NCBI RefSeq assembly: GCF_003815915.1
Contig: NZ_CP033929.1
Span: 1,426,001 to 1,490,000, forward strand
Direction of reading: 5' to 3'
From: Chryseobacterium indoltheticum
Lineage (GTDB): Bacteria; Bacteroidota; Bacteroidia; Flavobacteriales; Weeksellaceae
Length of the DNA: 64,000 nt
Shown piece after piece: positions 35,295-44,469 of the stretch (position 1 is its first letter; each line of letters opens with the position of its first letter). Both the position numbers and the translations under genes were made by a program. The notes under the pieces are model-generated. The model saw nothing but the letters and a program-made list of their open reading frames with translations. It did not search any database and was not told the DNA's origin.

Positions 35295-36722
35295 ATGCAG
35301 AATTTTAAATATCAAATATTCACTTCGGTCATCGAGGAACAGATCAAAAATGGAATTCTTGTTTCAGGCGATCGGTTACCTTCTATAAGAGAAATTAAAG
35401 AAAAATATAAACTGAGCATTACTTCGGTGCAAAGTGGTTATGATTATCTTGTTATGAAAGGCTGTGTTATAAATCGTCCTCGCTCAGGATTTTTTGTTAT
35501 TATAAAAGTAAATGAAGACATTCCTGAAGATTTACCAACATTTTCGCCAGTTGTAAGCAATGTGGATTTTGATAAAAAAGTAAGACTTACTTCAAAATCG
35601 GATAAGTCTTCTGAACAAATTTCATTTAATACCGCTGCACCGACAGATTTGCTCGTTCCTCAAAAATTGATCTTAAGGAAAATGCAGGAAGTAATTCGGA
35701 AAAAAGGATCATCAATTCTCAGATATTATTCTGCGAACGGATCAGAAATATTAAGAAATCAAATTGCTGCACGGGCAACAAAATTTGGTTGTAAAATAAA
35801 TGCAGAACAACTCATCATCACAGATGGAGCTTTGCAGGCGCTTTACATTGCGCTGTCTTCAGTAACTCAATCAGGAGATGTGATTGCGGTAGAAAGTCCG
35901 TGTATTTTTTCTGTTTTGGAAGTGATTTCAAACTTAAAACTGAAGGTAATCGAAATTCCGGTACAATACAAAACAGGATTTAATATTGATTTTTTAAAAG
36001 ATATTTTAACTGAAAATAATATTCGTGCTGTTGTATTGACTCCAAATTTTCATAATCCCACAGGGATTTTAATGTCAGATGAAGCAAAAGAAGAACTTGT
36101 TTCGATTGCGCAAAGTAATGAGATTCCGATTATTGAAAATGATATTTATGGAGACCTTTATTTTGATGGAGAAAGACCGTCGACAATCCGTAATTTTGAT
36201 ACGGAAGGTTGGGTAATGACCTATTCGTCATTTTCAAAAACTTTGGCGCCGGGAATTCGTCTGGGATGGCTGAATACAGGTCGATTTTTTGAGCAGGCTG
36301 AAAGAATTAAGTTTTCTTTGGGAAGGTCTGTAGCACCTATTTTTCAGGAACTAATGATACAATTGTTAGACGAAAATTCTTATGACCGACATCTTCGTTT
36401 TTTTCGAAAACAATTAGAAATTCAATGCGTAGAACTTCTTAATGCATTAAGATTATACTTTCCAAAAGAATGTTACTTTCACAGGCCTCATGGCGGTTAC
36501 AGCATTTGGGGAAGACTTCCTAAAAAAGTGAATATGCCTGATTTCTATAAATTTTGTGAAAATCAAAAAATCGCTTTTACACCTGGAGATACATTTTCAT
36601 ACACCGATGCATACAGTCATCATTTCAGAATCATATTTGCAGACAGAATCACCTGTGAAAGTATTGTGAGGCTGAAAATAATTGGAGAAAAAGTGCAAAG
36701 TATTTTAGATGAACCAAATTAA
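35295..36722 (+). CDS. MocR-type regulator (GntR HTH plus aminotransferase domain)
   Basis: A 475-residue transcription factor. The N-terminal GntR winged helix (residues 1-72: GDRLPSIREIKEKYKLSITSVQSGYDYL, RPRSGFFV) is joined to a class I aminotransferase domain (from about 105). PLP lysine lies in TYSSFSKTLAPGIRLGWL, with ENDIYGDLYFDG and TPNFHNPTG before it. MocR proteins use PLP or amino-acid ligands to regulate, often PdxR- or GabR-like. The paired repeats upstream suggest autoregulation. No pdx or gab gene is in view. Confidence 0.93.
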   Translation: MQNFKYQIFTSVIEEQIKNGILVSGDRLPSIREIKEKYKLSITSVQSGYDYLVMKGCVINRPRSGFFVIIKVNEDIPEDLPTFSPVVSNVDFDKKVRLTSKSDKSSEQISFNTAAPTDLLVPQKLILRKMQEVIRKKGSSILRYYSANGSEILRNQIAARATKFGCKINAEQLIITDGALQALYIALSSVTQSGDVIAVESPCIFSVLEVISNLKLKVIEIPVQYKTGFNIDFLKDILTENNIRAVVLTPNFHNPTGILMSDEAKEELVSIAQSNEIPIIENDIYGDLYFDGERPSTIRNFDTEGWVMTYSSFSKTLAPGIRLGWLNTGRFFEQAERIKFSLGRSVAPIFQELMIQLLDENSYDRHLRFFRKQLEIQCVELLNALRLYFPKECYFHRPHGGYSIWGRLPKKVNMPDFYKFCENQKIAFTPGDTFSYTDAYSHHFRIIFADRITCESIVRLKIIGEKVQSILDEPN

Positions 36723-36798
36723 AATCTGCAAAGCATAAAATGAGAGATTCGTTTACAAAAATAGTCTTTTTGGCTTTTTGTATTCATAATAATGGGAA

Positions 36799-36810
36799 AC
36801 GTACAGTTTG
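36799..36810 (+). promoter_or_regulatory. Possible third MocR half-site
   Basis: ACGTACAGTTTG between the MocR gene and the peroxidase gene resembles the 12-bp repeats upstream of MocR (TACAGTTT is identical). Single copy, about 62 bp before the next -7 box, so weaker evidence. Confidence 0.35.
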
Positions 36811-36871
36811 TCGGATGCAAATTGTAAACATTATTTAATTTATGCGTAAAATACCTGTAATCTAATCAGGC

Positions 36872-36879
36872 TACTTTTG
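36872..36879 (+). promoter_or_regulatory. -7 promoter box of the peroxidase gene
   Basis: TACTTTTG matches TAnnTTTG and ends 11 nt before GTG 36891, supporting that start with a leader of about 7 nt. Confidence 0.55.
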
Positions 36880-36890
36880 CGATTAAAACT

Positions 36891-38732
36891 GTGAGATATT
36901 ATCTTTTACTGCTTATTCCATGCGCTTTCATTTTTTCTGTGATGTCTTTTAACTCCGTTGATGAGGGTGTACAAAATGATAATAAATTTATAAACAGAGG
37001 TTTACGTGATTTTAAAATTGAGTTAGAATATCTGAAAAATGATGTAGAACTTTATTCTCAAGAAAAAATTTCCTTAGAAAAGCTTCAGCAAACTTTAAGG
37101 AATACCAGAAATTCTTTTAAAGAAATAGAATTTTTCGTCGCTTATCATTATCCTGAATTTACCAAAACTCATCTTAATGCAGCGCCGCTTTTTCATATAG
37201 AAGCAGCGGGAACTTCAGCCTATACTTTGCCTCCCGAAGGACTACAGGTTTTAGATGAGCTTATTTTTTTGGAGGAAGCCAATGAAAAAAAAGAAGAAAT
37301 AAGTACAATTACCAATTTCCTTTACAATAGTTATGCAAACTTTTATTTAAGTGCTTTGAACAATGGTTTAAGCTCAGGAAATAATAAAACTTTGCCTTTG
37401 CGAATAGAACTTATTAGAATTTACAGTTTGGGTGTGACAGGTTTTGATACTCCGGGTTCGCTTAATATTTCCGAGGAAGCTGCTCATGCTTTTAAAGGAA
37501 TGAGTGAATACATCAACGATGAAGCTTATTTTAAAAATTTTAAAACAGAAAAAGCTAATTTAATTATTCAACAGGCAATTACTTATCTTGGGAAGAATAC
37601 CGATTTTGAGTCTTTCGACAGAATAGAGTTTTATAAACAATTTGTTCAGCCTTTATATGAAGAATTAGGTAGTTGGGATGGTAATCCTGATGATCTCAAG
37701 AATTTTTCGGGCTGGAATGTTTCGAATAAAGATTTCTTTAAAGCAGATTTTCTTGATCCTTATTTTTATACCATTTTAAAACCTTCTGAAGATTCTGAAG
37801 AACTGAAAAATTTAGGTGAAAAGATTTTTTATGATCAAAACTTCAGTGCTAATGGAACGATGAGTTGCGCCAGCTGTCACCTTCCAGAAAATGCGTATAC
37901 CGATCTAAAACAGAAATCTGCAAGTAATGTAGAGGGAAAAACCGTCTTGAGAAATTCTCCTTCTTTGTATAATGCAGTTTTTGCAAAAAGGTTTTTTTAT
38001 GATATGAGAGCTTTTTATCTTGAGCAACAGGCGGAACACGTGATTTATAATCAGGATGAATTCAATACCGATTATCAAAAAATTGTACAAAAGTTGAATG
38101 ACAACAAAGAGTATAAAAAAGAATTCAAAAAAGTTTTTAAAGACGGAAAAATCAACAAACAGAATTTTTCCAAAGCATTAAGTTCGTTTGTAGCCTCTCT
38201 TTATTCGTTTGAAAGTGATTTTGACTGTTTTATGAGAAATGAAAAAGAAATTTCTGAAGATGCTAAAAAAGGCTTTAATTTATTCATGGGAAAAGCCAAT
38301 TGTGCAACATGTCATTTTGCTCCTCATTTTTCAGGACTTGTTCCGCCGTTCTTTAATGAAAATGAATCTGAAGTTTTAGGAGTGACCAAAAAACCAATCA
38401 CAAATTTACCGATAGAACTTGATGGTGACAGAGGAAGAATAAATTCTAATGTGAAAAAAGAAAATTCATGGATTTACGAGAATTCTTTCAAAACCATGAC
38501 GGTGAGAAATGTTGCGTTAACAAAACCCTATTTCCATAACGGAGCTTTTAATACGCTTGAAGAAGTGATTGATTTTTATAATGAAGGTGGAGGAGAAGGT
38601 TTAGGTTTACCCATGAAAAATCAGACGCTTCCTGCAGATAAGCTTGATCTGACGGAAATTGAAAAAAAACAACTTATCGCTTTTCTGAATACTTTGACAG
38701 ACATCAGTAAGGCTAAGAAATTAGCGAAATAA
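36891..38732 (+). CDS. Di-haem cytochrome-c peroxidase family protein with N-terminal extension
   Basis: Periplasmic peroxidase of the CcpA/MauG family, 613 residues. It has a GTG start, a hydrophobic N-terminus (LLLLIPCAFIFSVM) and an additional helical domain of about 280 residues that resembles imelysin-type helical repeats. The di-haem part follows, with first haem motif CASCH (near residue 328) and second CATCH (near 470). The distal loop GALTKPYFHNGAF-like segment reads VALTKPYFHNGAF. Known members reduce H2O2 or carry out MauG-like oxidations. The extension makes it longer than E. coli or Pseudomonas enzymes. Confidence 0.88.
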   Translation: MRYYLLLLIPCAFIFSVMSFNSVDEGVQNDNKFINRGLRDFKIELEYLKNDVELYSQEKISLEKLQQTLRNTRNSFKEIEFFVAYHYPEFTKTHLNAAPLFHIEAAGTSAYTLPPEGLQVLDELIFLEEANEKKEEISTITNFLYNSYANFYLSALNNGLSSGNNKTLPLRIELIRIYSLGVTGFDTPGSLNISEEAAHAFKGMSEYINDEAYFKNFKTEKANLIIQQAITYLGKNTDFESFDRIEFYKQFVQPLYEELGSWDGNPDDLKNFSGWNVSNKDFFKADFLDPYFYTILKPSEDSEELKNLGEKIFYDQNFSANGTMSCASCHLPENAYTDLKQKSASNVEGKTVLRNSPSLYNAVFAKRFFYDMRAFYLEQQAEHVIYNQDEFNTDYQKIVQKLNDNKEYKKEFKKVFKDGKINKQNFSKALSSFVASLYSFESDFDCFMRNEKEISEDAKKGFNLFMGKANCATCHFAPHFSGLVPPFFNENESEVLGVTKKPITNLPIELDGDRGRINSNVKKENSWIYENSFKTMTVRNVALTKPYFHNGAFNTLEEVIDFYNEGGGEGLGLPMKNQTLPADKLDLTEIEKKQLIAFLNTLTDISKAKKLAK

Positions 38733-38859
38733 AGCTTCAGTTTTACATAAATTTCAAATTTAATAATAAGTTAAAATTCGTAACATTTACTTTCAGTTAT
38801 CTTAATATTCATCGGGGTTTAATTAAAGATAGCGTAACGCAATGCCGAAGCAAAAAAAA

Positions 38860-38867
38860 TAGTTTTG
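38860..38867 (+). promoter_or_regulatory. -7 promoter box of the PhoX-like gene
   Basis: TAGTTTTG ends one base before the in-frame ATG 38869, so that ATG would lie upstream of the predicted transcription start (about 38872). The true start must be downstream, at GTG 38893. Confidence 0.6.
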
Positions 38868-38892
38868 CATGGTAAATGAAATTTTAATAAAA

Positions 38893-41040
38893 GTGAAAAG
38901 AAAACTACTTAGTATCGCAGCTTTGGCATTGATGACGACATCGATGATCCAGGCACAGACGACAATTTTTGCATTGCAGAGTGCATGGAAGTATAACGAC
39001 GCAGATGTGGCATTGCCCGCAACCTGGAAAAGTTCCAATTATGATGTTTCAAACTGGGCTGTAGGAAATGGTCCGTTAGGTTACGGTGACCCTGTTACGA
39101 CTTCTTTTATTTCTGGTGTAGATACTGCTTATCTTATCAAAGATTTCACAGTAAATCTGGTAGATCTTTCGAATACGATGGAATTTGGCGTGAGGAGAGA
39201 TGACGGAATCATTGTTTATCTAAACGGTGAAGAGGTGATAAGAGATAATATGCCATCCGGAGCCATTACTCATGGTACTTTTTCGAGTACAATTGTTGAT
39301 GGGGCTGCAGAAACGGCTATTAACATATTCTCTATTCCCAAAAACAAATTTGTACAGGGAACTAACAGAATTTCAATTGAGCTTCATAATAGAAGTGCTA
39401 CAAGCTCAGATTTAACAATAGACGCATATCTTAAAACAACAACAACGGTAACTCCACCGGTTTCCAACTGTACCGGTACACATATTAGCTGTTTTACATC
39501 AATTGTTCCTACAACACAGACTGCAAAATTGATTATCCCTGCTGAACATAAATATCAGTTGATCCTAAAAGAAGGTGATAACTACACAGAAGGCGGCGGA
39601 TTGGTTGGTGGCCTTAATGATTTTACCGCCTATGTTGCTAAAAATAACAGCAGTATGGACGGATATCTTTCTGTAAACCATGAAACAAACCCGGGAGGTG
39701 TTACCATGGCAGAAATTAATTACAATACTTCAACCAAACTTTGGCAGTTAACAAAATCAAGAGCGGTGAGTTTTTCGGCACCGAGCCTTGTGCAGACGAT
39801 CAGAAACTGCTCGGGAGGTATTACACCTTGGGGAACGGTGGTAACGGCTGAAGAATCTGTTACGTCAAACGATATTAATGCCGATGGATACAAAGATTAT
39901 GGCTGGTTGGTAGAGATAGACCCTGTCACAGCGCAAGTAATGTCTCATAACCAGGCAGGAACTAAAGATAAGCTTTGGCAGATGGGAATCATGAATCATG
40001 AAAATGTAGTGATTAACGATGCAGGAACAACAGCTTATTATGGCGAAGATGGCGGAACTCATATGGTTTATAAATATGTGATGGATACTCCAAACAATCT
40101 GGCTTCAGGAAATTTATATGTTTTGAAGCTTGATCAGGGATTAAGTGGTGGAAATCCGGTAGCAACAACCGGACAGTGGATTCAGGTGCCAAATAAACTT
40201 CAGGCAGATCAAAATAATACGGCTGCTTTAGCTTTGTCATTAGGCGGTACTTCCTTCAATGGAGTAGAAGATATAGAAATAAGTCCACTTGACGATAAAG
40301 TTTATTTTACGGCAAAAGGATTAGATAAAGTATACAGAATGACAGATAACGGAATGACGCTTTCAAACGTTGAAACTTTCGTAGGCGGAGCATCAACAGC
40401 TTATACATTCAACACCGCGCAGGGAATGAAAACTGAATCTTGGGGGGACGGAAACGATAACCTTACTTTCGATGAACTTGGAAACCTTTGGGTGCTGCAG
40501 GATGGTGGTAAAAACTATATTTGGGTGATTGGTCCCGATCATACACAGGCAAATCCTAATGTAAGATTATTTGCGTCAATGCCTGCAGGATCAGAGCCAA
40601 CAGGTCTTACTTTTACACCGGATAAGAAATTTGGTTTCTTTTCAATTCAGCATCCTAATTCTACGATTTCTACTGATGTAGATGCAACGGGGAATACAAT
40701 AGATTATAGAGGAAAATCGGCTACTATTGTAGTTGCTTTACAACAGTTTTTAGGGACTTCAGGAAGTTTGGGAACAGTAGAAGTTGTTAATGAAAATGAT
40801 GTAACGGTAGCTCCGAACCCTACTTCTGGTATTGTGAAAATCAATTCGCCAAAAGCACTGAAAAATCTTGAAGTTACTGCGTACAGCATTGACGGAAAAG
40901 TTGTCTATAAAAAGAAAGTAAATGGATCTACAACTAGTCTGGACTTAGATTTCACAAGCCAGCTTCAGGTTTCAAGAGTTTTAATATTAAATATTGAAGC
41001 AGACGGATTCCAGAAAACAGCTAAGATTTTCAAAAAATAA
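38893..41040 (+). CDS. PhoX-like (DUF839) secreted phosphatase with T9SS sorting domain
   Basis: Secreted protein of 715 residues: signal peptide starting at GTG 38893 (MKRKLLSIAALALMTTSMIQAQ), a beta-sandwich module (about 25-185), a PhoX/DUF839 beta-propeller-like domain (about 200-620: VNHETNPGGVT, TPWGTVVTAEES, MNHENVVINDAGTTAYYGEDGG, FNGVEDIEISPLDDKVYF), and a C-terminal type IX sorting domain (VAPNPTSGIVKINS to the terminal KIFKK). Acidic clusters fit the Ca/Fe site of PhoX phosphatases. Phosphatase activity is predicted, not proven. It follows the peroxidase gene but has its own promoter. Confidence 0.85.
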   Translation: MKRKLLSIAALALMTTSMIQAQTTIFALQSAWKYNDADVALPATWKSSNYDVSNWAVGNGPLGYGDPVTTSFISGVDTAYLIKDFTVNLVDLSNTMEFGVRRDDGIIVYLNGEEVIRDNMPSGAITHGTFSSTIVDGAAETAINIFSIPKNKFVQGTNRISIELHNRSATSSDLTIDAYLKTTTTVTPPVSNCTGTHISCFTSIVPTTQTAKLIIPAEHKYQLILKEGDNYTEGGGLVGGLNDFTAYVAKNNSSMDGYLSVNHETNPGGVTMAEINYNTSTKLWQLTKSRAVSFSAPSLVQTIRNCSGGITPWGTVVTAEESVTSNDINADGYKDYGWLVEIDPVTAQVMSHNQAGTKDKLWQMGIMNHENVVINDAGTTAYYGEDGGTHMVYKYVMDTPNNLASGNLYVLKLDQGLSGGNPVATTGQWIQVPNKLQADQNNTAALALSLGGTSFNGVEDIEISPLDDKVYFTAKGLDKVYRMTDNGMTLSNVETFVGGASTAYTFNTAQGMKTESWGDGNDNLTFDELGNLWVLQDGGKNYIWVIGPDHTQANPNVRLFASMPAGSEPTGLTFTPDKKFGFFSIQHPNSTISTDVDATGNTIDYRGKSATIVVALQQFLGTSGSLGTVEVVNENDVTVAPNPTSGIVKINSPKALKNLEVTAYSIDGKVVYKKKVNGSTTSLDLDFTSQLQVSRVLILNIEADGFQKTAKIFKK

Positions 41041-41057
41041 TTTTAATACTTTATAAC

Positions 41058-41090
41058 GGTCGTCGGATTTTTTCCGGCGACCTTTTTTTG
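41058..41090 (+). terminator. Terminator of the PhoX-like gene
   Basis: 10-bp stem GGTCGTCGGA/TCCGGCGACC (one G-T pair), loop of T, T tract to 41089. It ends five bases before the ATG of the LRR gene. Confidence 0.85.
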
Positions 41091-41094
41091 TTTT

Positions 41095-41991
41095 ATGAAA
41101 AAATATATTTGCCTTTTTTGTTTACTGTGTATTGCCAGAATAAATGCCCAGATTGATCCTGTAAAATATCCTACTTATACAGATATGGAGGCTGCTTTGA
41201 TGTCGAAAGAAACTGTTTATAGCTTAAGTTTCAGAGATAAAGGTCTGTTTAATCTGCCTCCTGATATTACGAAAATGAATTCTGTTTTTTTTCTGAACAT
41301 TATGGGGAATAATCTTGAAAAGCTAGATGATGCACTATTTTCACTTTCAGAACTTCAGATTCTTAATATTAACGAGAACAGCATAAAATATATTCCGGAC
41401 GAAATCAGCAAACTTAAAAAGTTAAACACTTTTTCTATGAATCTTAATCAGTTGACGGATCTTAATCCTGAGTTTGCCAAACTTCAAAAGCTTAAAGTTG
41501 TACAACTCGATGCCAATAACCTCAGCGTTTTTCCAAAAGCTCTGACAGAAATTTCGGGACTCGAAGAAATTAATTTACACAGCAATCAAATCAGTATGGT
41601 TTCTGATGTTGAAAAAATAAAAAGTCTTAAATTTTTGAATCTTTCATCCAATCAGATTAATGATCTTAATGAAACAGGATTTCCAAATAAGCTCAAATAT
41701 CTTGAGCTGCAAAAAAATATGCTACTTACACTCTCAAAAAATATTTTAGCATTAAAAAATCTGGAGTTCCTTAATGTAGGTGAGAATAAAATATCTGAGA
41801 TTTCGCCTCAAATAAAGAATCTAAAGAACATCATCAGTCTTAATCTGGCCAATAATCAGCTACAATCATTACCAAAAGAAATTGCTGATTTAAAACATTT
41901 GAAAACACTTATTCTCACAGGAAATCCTATCAATATTTCAGAAGTTGAGGATCTAAGAAAAAAAATGCCTGAGACTCAGATTTATTTTTGA
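41095..41991 (+). CDS. Exported leucine-rich repeat protein
   Basis: A 298-residue protein with signal peptide (MKKYICLFCLLCIARINAQ) followed by about nine leucine-rich repeats of roughly 22-23 residues, for example LQILNINENSIKYIPDEISKL, LKFLNLSSNQI and IISLNLANNQLQSLPKEIADL. The LPxEI-type repeats form a curved binding scaffold. There is no sorting domain, so a periplasmic or surface location is possible. The start codon lies immediately downstream of a terminator T tract; how it is transcribed is unclear. Confidence 0.88.
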   Translation: MKKYICLFCLLCIARINAQIDPVKYPTYTDMEAALMSKETVYSLSFRDKGLFNLPPDITKMNSVFFLNIMGNNLEKLDDALFSLSELQILNINENSIKYIPDEISKLKKLNTFSMNLNQLTDLNPEFAKLQKLKVVQLDANNLSVFPKALTEISGLEEINLHSNQISMVSDVEKIKSLKFLNLSSNQINDLNETGFPNKLKYLELQKNMLLTLSKNILALKNLEFLNVGENKISEISPQIKNLKNIISLNLANNQLQSLPKEIADLKHLKTLILTGNPINISEVEDLRKKMPETQIYF

Positions 41992-42196
41992 TGGCATTAT
42001 AAATACTTTAGAACTCTTTCTTTTAACCATCAAGTTGTACAAATAAAATATAAAATGTTATTACTCTAAAATAAAAATCTCTGAAAATATTTAGAGGTTT
42101 ATTGTACCTATAATCGAATATGAAATAAAAAAAATAATTGTTTTTTACAAAAAAGGGCTAAAATTATTTCGCATTGCGAAGTTGTGGTTTTATAAT
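41992..42196. other. Intergenic stretch without a gene
   Basis: 205-bp convergent gap. A weak hairpin with T-rich end lies near 42078-42107 (TCTCT/AGAGG) and TTCGC/GCGAA occurs near 42169. These might act as terminators; nothing else is visible. Confidence 0.4.
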
Positions 42197-43156
42197 TCAC
42201 AACCATTTTTTTTTCTTAAAATAAATATAAGGCAAAATAGCCGGAACGACCATTATCATGACGGTTATAGGATACCCATATATTGTATCCAGTCCGGGGA
42301 TATTTTTAAAATTCATCCCGTATATTCCGGCAATTAAAGCAGGAAGTGAAACGCATAAAGTGATTACTGTAAGTACCTTGAATATATAATTCTGCTCCAG
42401 ATCTATTTTGTTTTTTATATTTCCCCTCAGATTATCCAAACGCTCAAAATTGAACTGAATATAGTCAGAAATCACGGCAAGATCATCTAATTCTGATTCT
42501 ATGCGCTCTTTTATATGTGAATCCTGATCTTGGATATTTTTCTTATACAGGTTAAAAACTCTTATCGTTTCGATTAAAGATTCTTTTAATAGCAAACTGT
42601 TGAAACTATAAGTCGTTATCTGATCTGTAATTTTTTTAGAAGATTCATTTTTCAATAATATCGAATTTGCAAGGTCTTTTATTTTTTTTGCTTCGCTTTC
42701 TGTAATATCAGCATAATAGTCAGAAATAAATTCAAGTTGAAACATCAGGATTTCTATCATATCTGATATTTCGTGCAACTCGTTGAGTTTATAAGTGTAT
42801 TTTAAATTAAAAAATCGATCAATGGAAGAGTTTGAAAAGAAAAAAAGACCGCTATCACTCATTATAAAGAATATTGGCGATTCCACAAGTTTATTTTCTT
42901 CTTTTGAACAATAATAGGGGATAGAGATGTGGAATGCCGTCTGATTGTTTTTTACTAAAAAATGCGAACTGATTTCGATATCTTCATACCGCTTCATAAG
43001 TGAACAATTAATCCCGAAGTTTTCTCCGGCCCAATTTATTTGCTGATCAGTATAATCAATGAATTGAATGGCATAAAAGTCCATCTGTTCAGGTAAAATT
43101 TCGTTCGTGCTACTTACCTTAATAATTTCTTTGTTTTTAAGTAATATTTCAATCAT
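42197..43156 (-). CDS. corA: CorA-family divalent cation transporter
   Basis: Homopentameric inner-membrane magnesium (or cobalt/nickel) channel. A long cytoplasmic funnel (1-250) with helical coiled-coil character ends in two C-terminal membrane helices. The signature GMNF is at the end of the first (IAGIYGMNFKNIPG, near residue 284), and the basic tail FKKKKWL follows the second. Length 319 is normal. A TAATTTTA -7-like box (minus, 43203-43210) may be its promoter. Convergent with the LRR gene. Confidence 0.92.
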   Translation of the reverse strand: MIEILLKNKEIIKVSSTNEILPEQMDFYAIQFIDYTDQQINWAGENFGINCSLMKRYEDIEISSHFLVKNNQTAFHISIPYYCSKEENKLVESPIFFIMSDSGLFFFSNSSIDRFFNLKYTYKLNELHEISDMIEILMFQLEFISDYYADITESEAKKIKDLANSILLKNESSKKITDQITTYSFNSLLLKESLIETIRVFNLYKKNIQDQDSHIKERIESELDDLAVISDYIQFNFERLDNLRGNIKNKIDLEQNYIFKVLTVITLCVSLPALIAGIYGMNFKNIPGLDTIYGYPITVMIMVVPAILPYIYFKKKKWL

Positions 43157-43300
43157 TTGTGATACGTTATTTTATCTTGCGGTATGATGCTACCTAATAT
43201 AGTAAAATTATCATAAATAAAGCTGTTAGTTTTTTGATTTTCAAATGGATAAAACCTTTTGGTGTCAATATAATTGTTACGATTTATTCAGAAATCTACT

Positions 43301-43336
43301 AAAAAAATCACCCCATAGAAATTTATAGGGTGATTT
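43301..43336 (-). terminator. Terminator of the msrA operon end
   Basis: Stem AATCACCCTATA/TATGGGGTGATT (one G-T pair) followed in minus direction by seven T. It lies three bases beyond the msrA stop codon and marks the left end of the stress island. Confidence 0.85.
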
Positions 43337-43339
43337 GTA

Positions 43340-43837
43340 TTATTTGTCTAGAAAAGTTCCAAATCGCTCGAAGTGGCAGGTATATCCGTTAGGGTTTTTC
43401 ACCAGATAATCTTGATGATAATCCTCGGCGGGCCAAAATTTGGTGTAAGGTTCCAGTGTGGTTACTACTTTTCCTTCCCATTTGTTTGATTTGTTGACGA
43501 TAGCTATTACTTCTTCGGCTATTTGTTTTTCCTCGTCATTTTGGAAAAAAATAGCTGATCGGTAGCTCGAGCCTCTATCGTTACCTTGTCTGTCAACTGT
43601 AGTAGGATTGTGAATACGGAAAAAATAATCTACTATTTCTTTAAAATCAGTTTCGGTCGTGTCGTATGTTATCTCAATGCCTTCTGCGTGACCGGGATGG
43701 TTGCCATAGGTGGGGTTTTCGTTTTCCCCTCCGATATAGCCTACTTCGGTGTCAATAATTCCTTTTCTTGTTCTGAACAGATCTTCCATTCCCCAGAAGC
43801 ATCCGCCTGCGATATATACTTTTTTACTGTTTGCCAT
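43340..43837 (-). CDS. msrA: Peptide-methionine (S)-S-oxide reductase
   Basis: Repairs the S epimer of oxidised methionine in proteins. The catalytic motif GGCFWGMEDLFR places the nucleophilic Cys at residue 13. HAEGIEITYD, the RSAIFFQNDEE segment and EDYHQDYLVKNP follow as in the family. Length 165 is typical for cytoplasmic MsrA. It is the last gene before a strong terminator, downstream of a redoxin and msrB on the same strand, forming a repair set with them. Two further MsrA-family genes lie in the island. Confidence 0.96.
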   Translation of the reverse strand: MANSKKVYIAGGCFWGMEDLFRTRKGIIDTEVGYIGGENENPTYGNHPGHAEGIEITYDTTETDFKEIVDYFFRIHNPTTVDRQGNDRGSSYRSAIFFQNDEEKQIAEEVIAIVNKSNKWEGKVVTTLEPYTKFWPAEDYHQDYLVKNPNGYTCHFERFGTFLDK

Positions 43838-43901
43838 ATTGTAATTGTTTTCTTTATATAATTTATTTTCCTTTTTTGCCCACCTTATCGTTAGATTTTC
43901 A

Positions 43902-44384
43902 TCATTTCGTTACTTCTTTTAAGTACTTTATTGTACCATCCACATTGATGTGAAAATCTGCGAATACGACATTGTTTTCTTGATCTATAAAAATAAACCA
44001 GGGCGTTCCGCCGGTGTTGTAATCTTCCATTATGGTAGATCTTCCTTTTCCAGGATCGTGCCCGAACGGAATCTCTAATCCATATTTTTTCTGTGTTTCC
44101 AAAATTTTATCGTACGTATTGGCGTGTACTCCTTCAAAAACAGTTTGAACAGCAAGAAACGCAATCCTATCGCTGTCTTTGAATGCATCAACTAGCTTTT
44201 TCAAAGACGGGAGCCCTACACTATGACAACCGGGGCACCAATGCTGGAAACAATATATAACTTTATATTTTCCTTCATAATCGGATAATTTGATGGGATT
44301 TTCCAGTTTGGAACCTTGCGAATTTATCCATTGTTCTACTCTTAATTCCGGAGCTTTTATTGATTGATTTTGTGTATTATCCAT
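43902..44384 (-). CDS. Redoxin (thioredoxin/peroxiredoxin fold) with CPGC motif
   Basis: A 160-residue cytoplasmic thioredoxin-fold protein with active site CPGC in FQHWCPGCHSVGLPSLK (Cys near residues 50 and 53), a cis-Pro loop GTPWFIFIDQ and no signal peptide. It may supply electrons to the flanking MsrA and MsrB or act as a peroxidase. A second redoxin with the same motif and the shared EGVHAN/EGVDFT block is at 50860. Their presence in one island suggests duplication. Confidence 0.85.
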   Translation of the reverse strand: MDNTQNQSIKAPELRVEQWINSQGSKLENPIKLSDYEGKYKVIYCFQHWCPGCHSVGLPSLKKLVDAFKDSDRIAFLAVQTVFEGVHANTYDKILETQKKYGLEIPFGHDPGKGRSTIMEDYNTGGTPWFIFIDQENNVVFADFHINVDGTIKYLKEVTK

Positions 44385-44469
44385 TGCTTTTGTTTTTTAT
44401 GCTAAACCTTTGAAAACAGTAATAGTTATCATTACGATCAAAGTTTCGGCGATTGGTAATGGTCTATTT

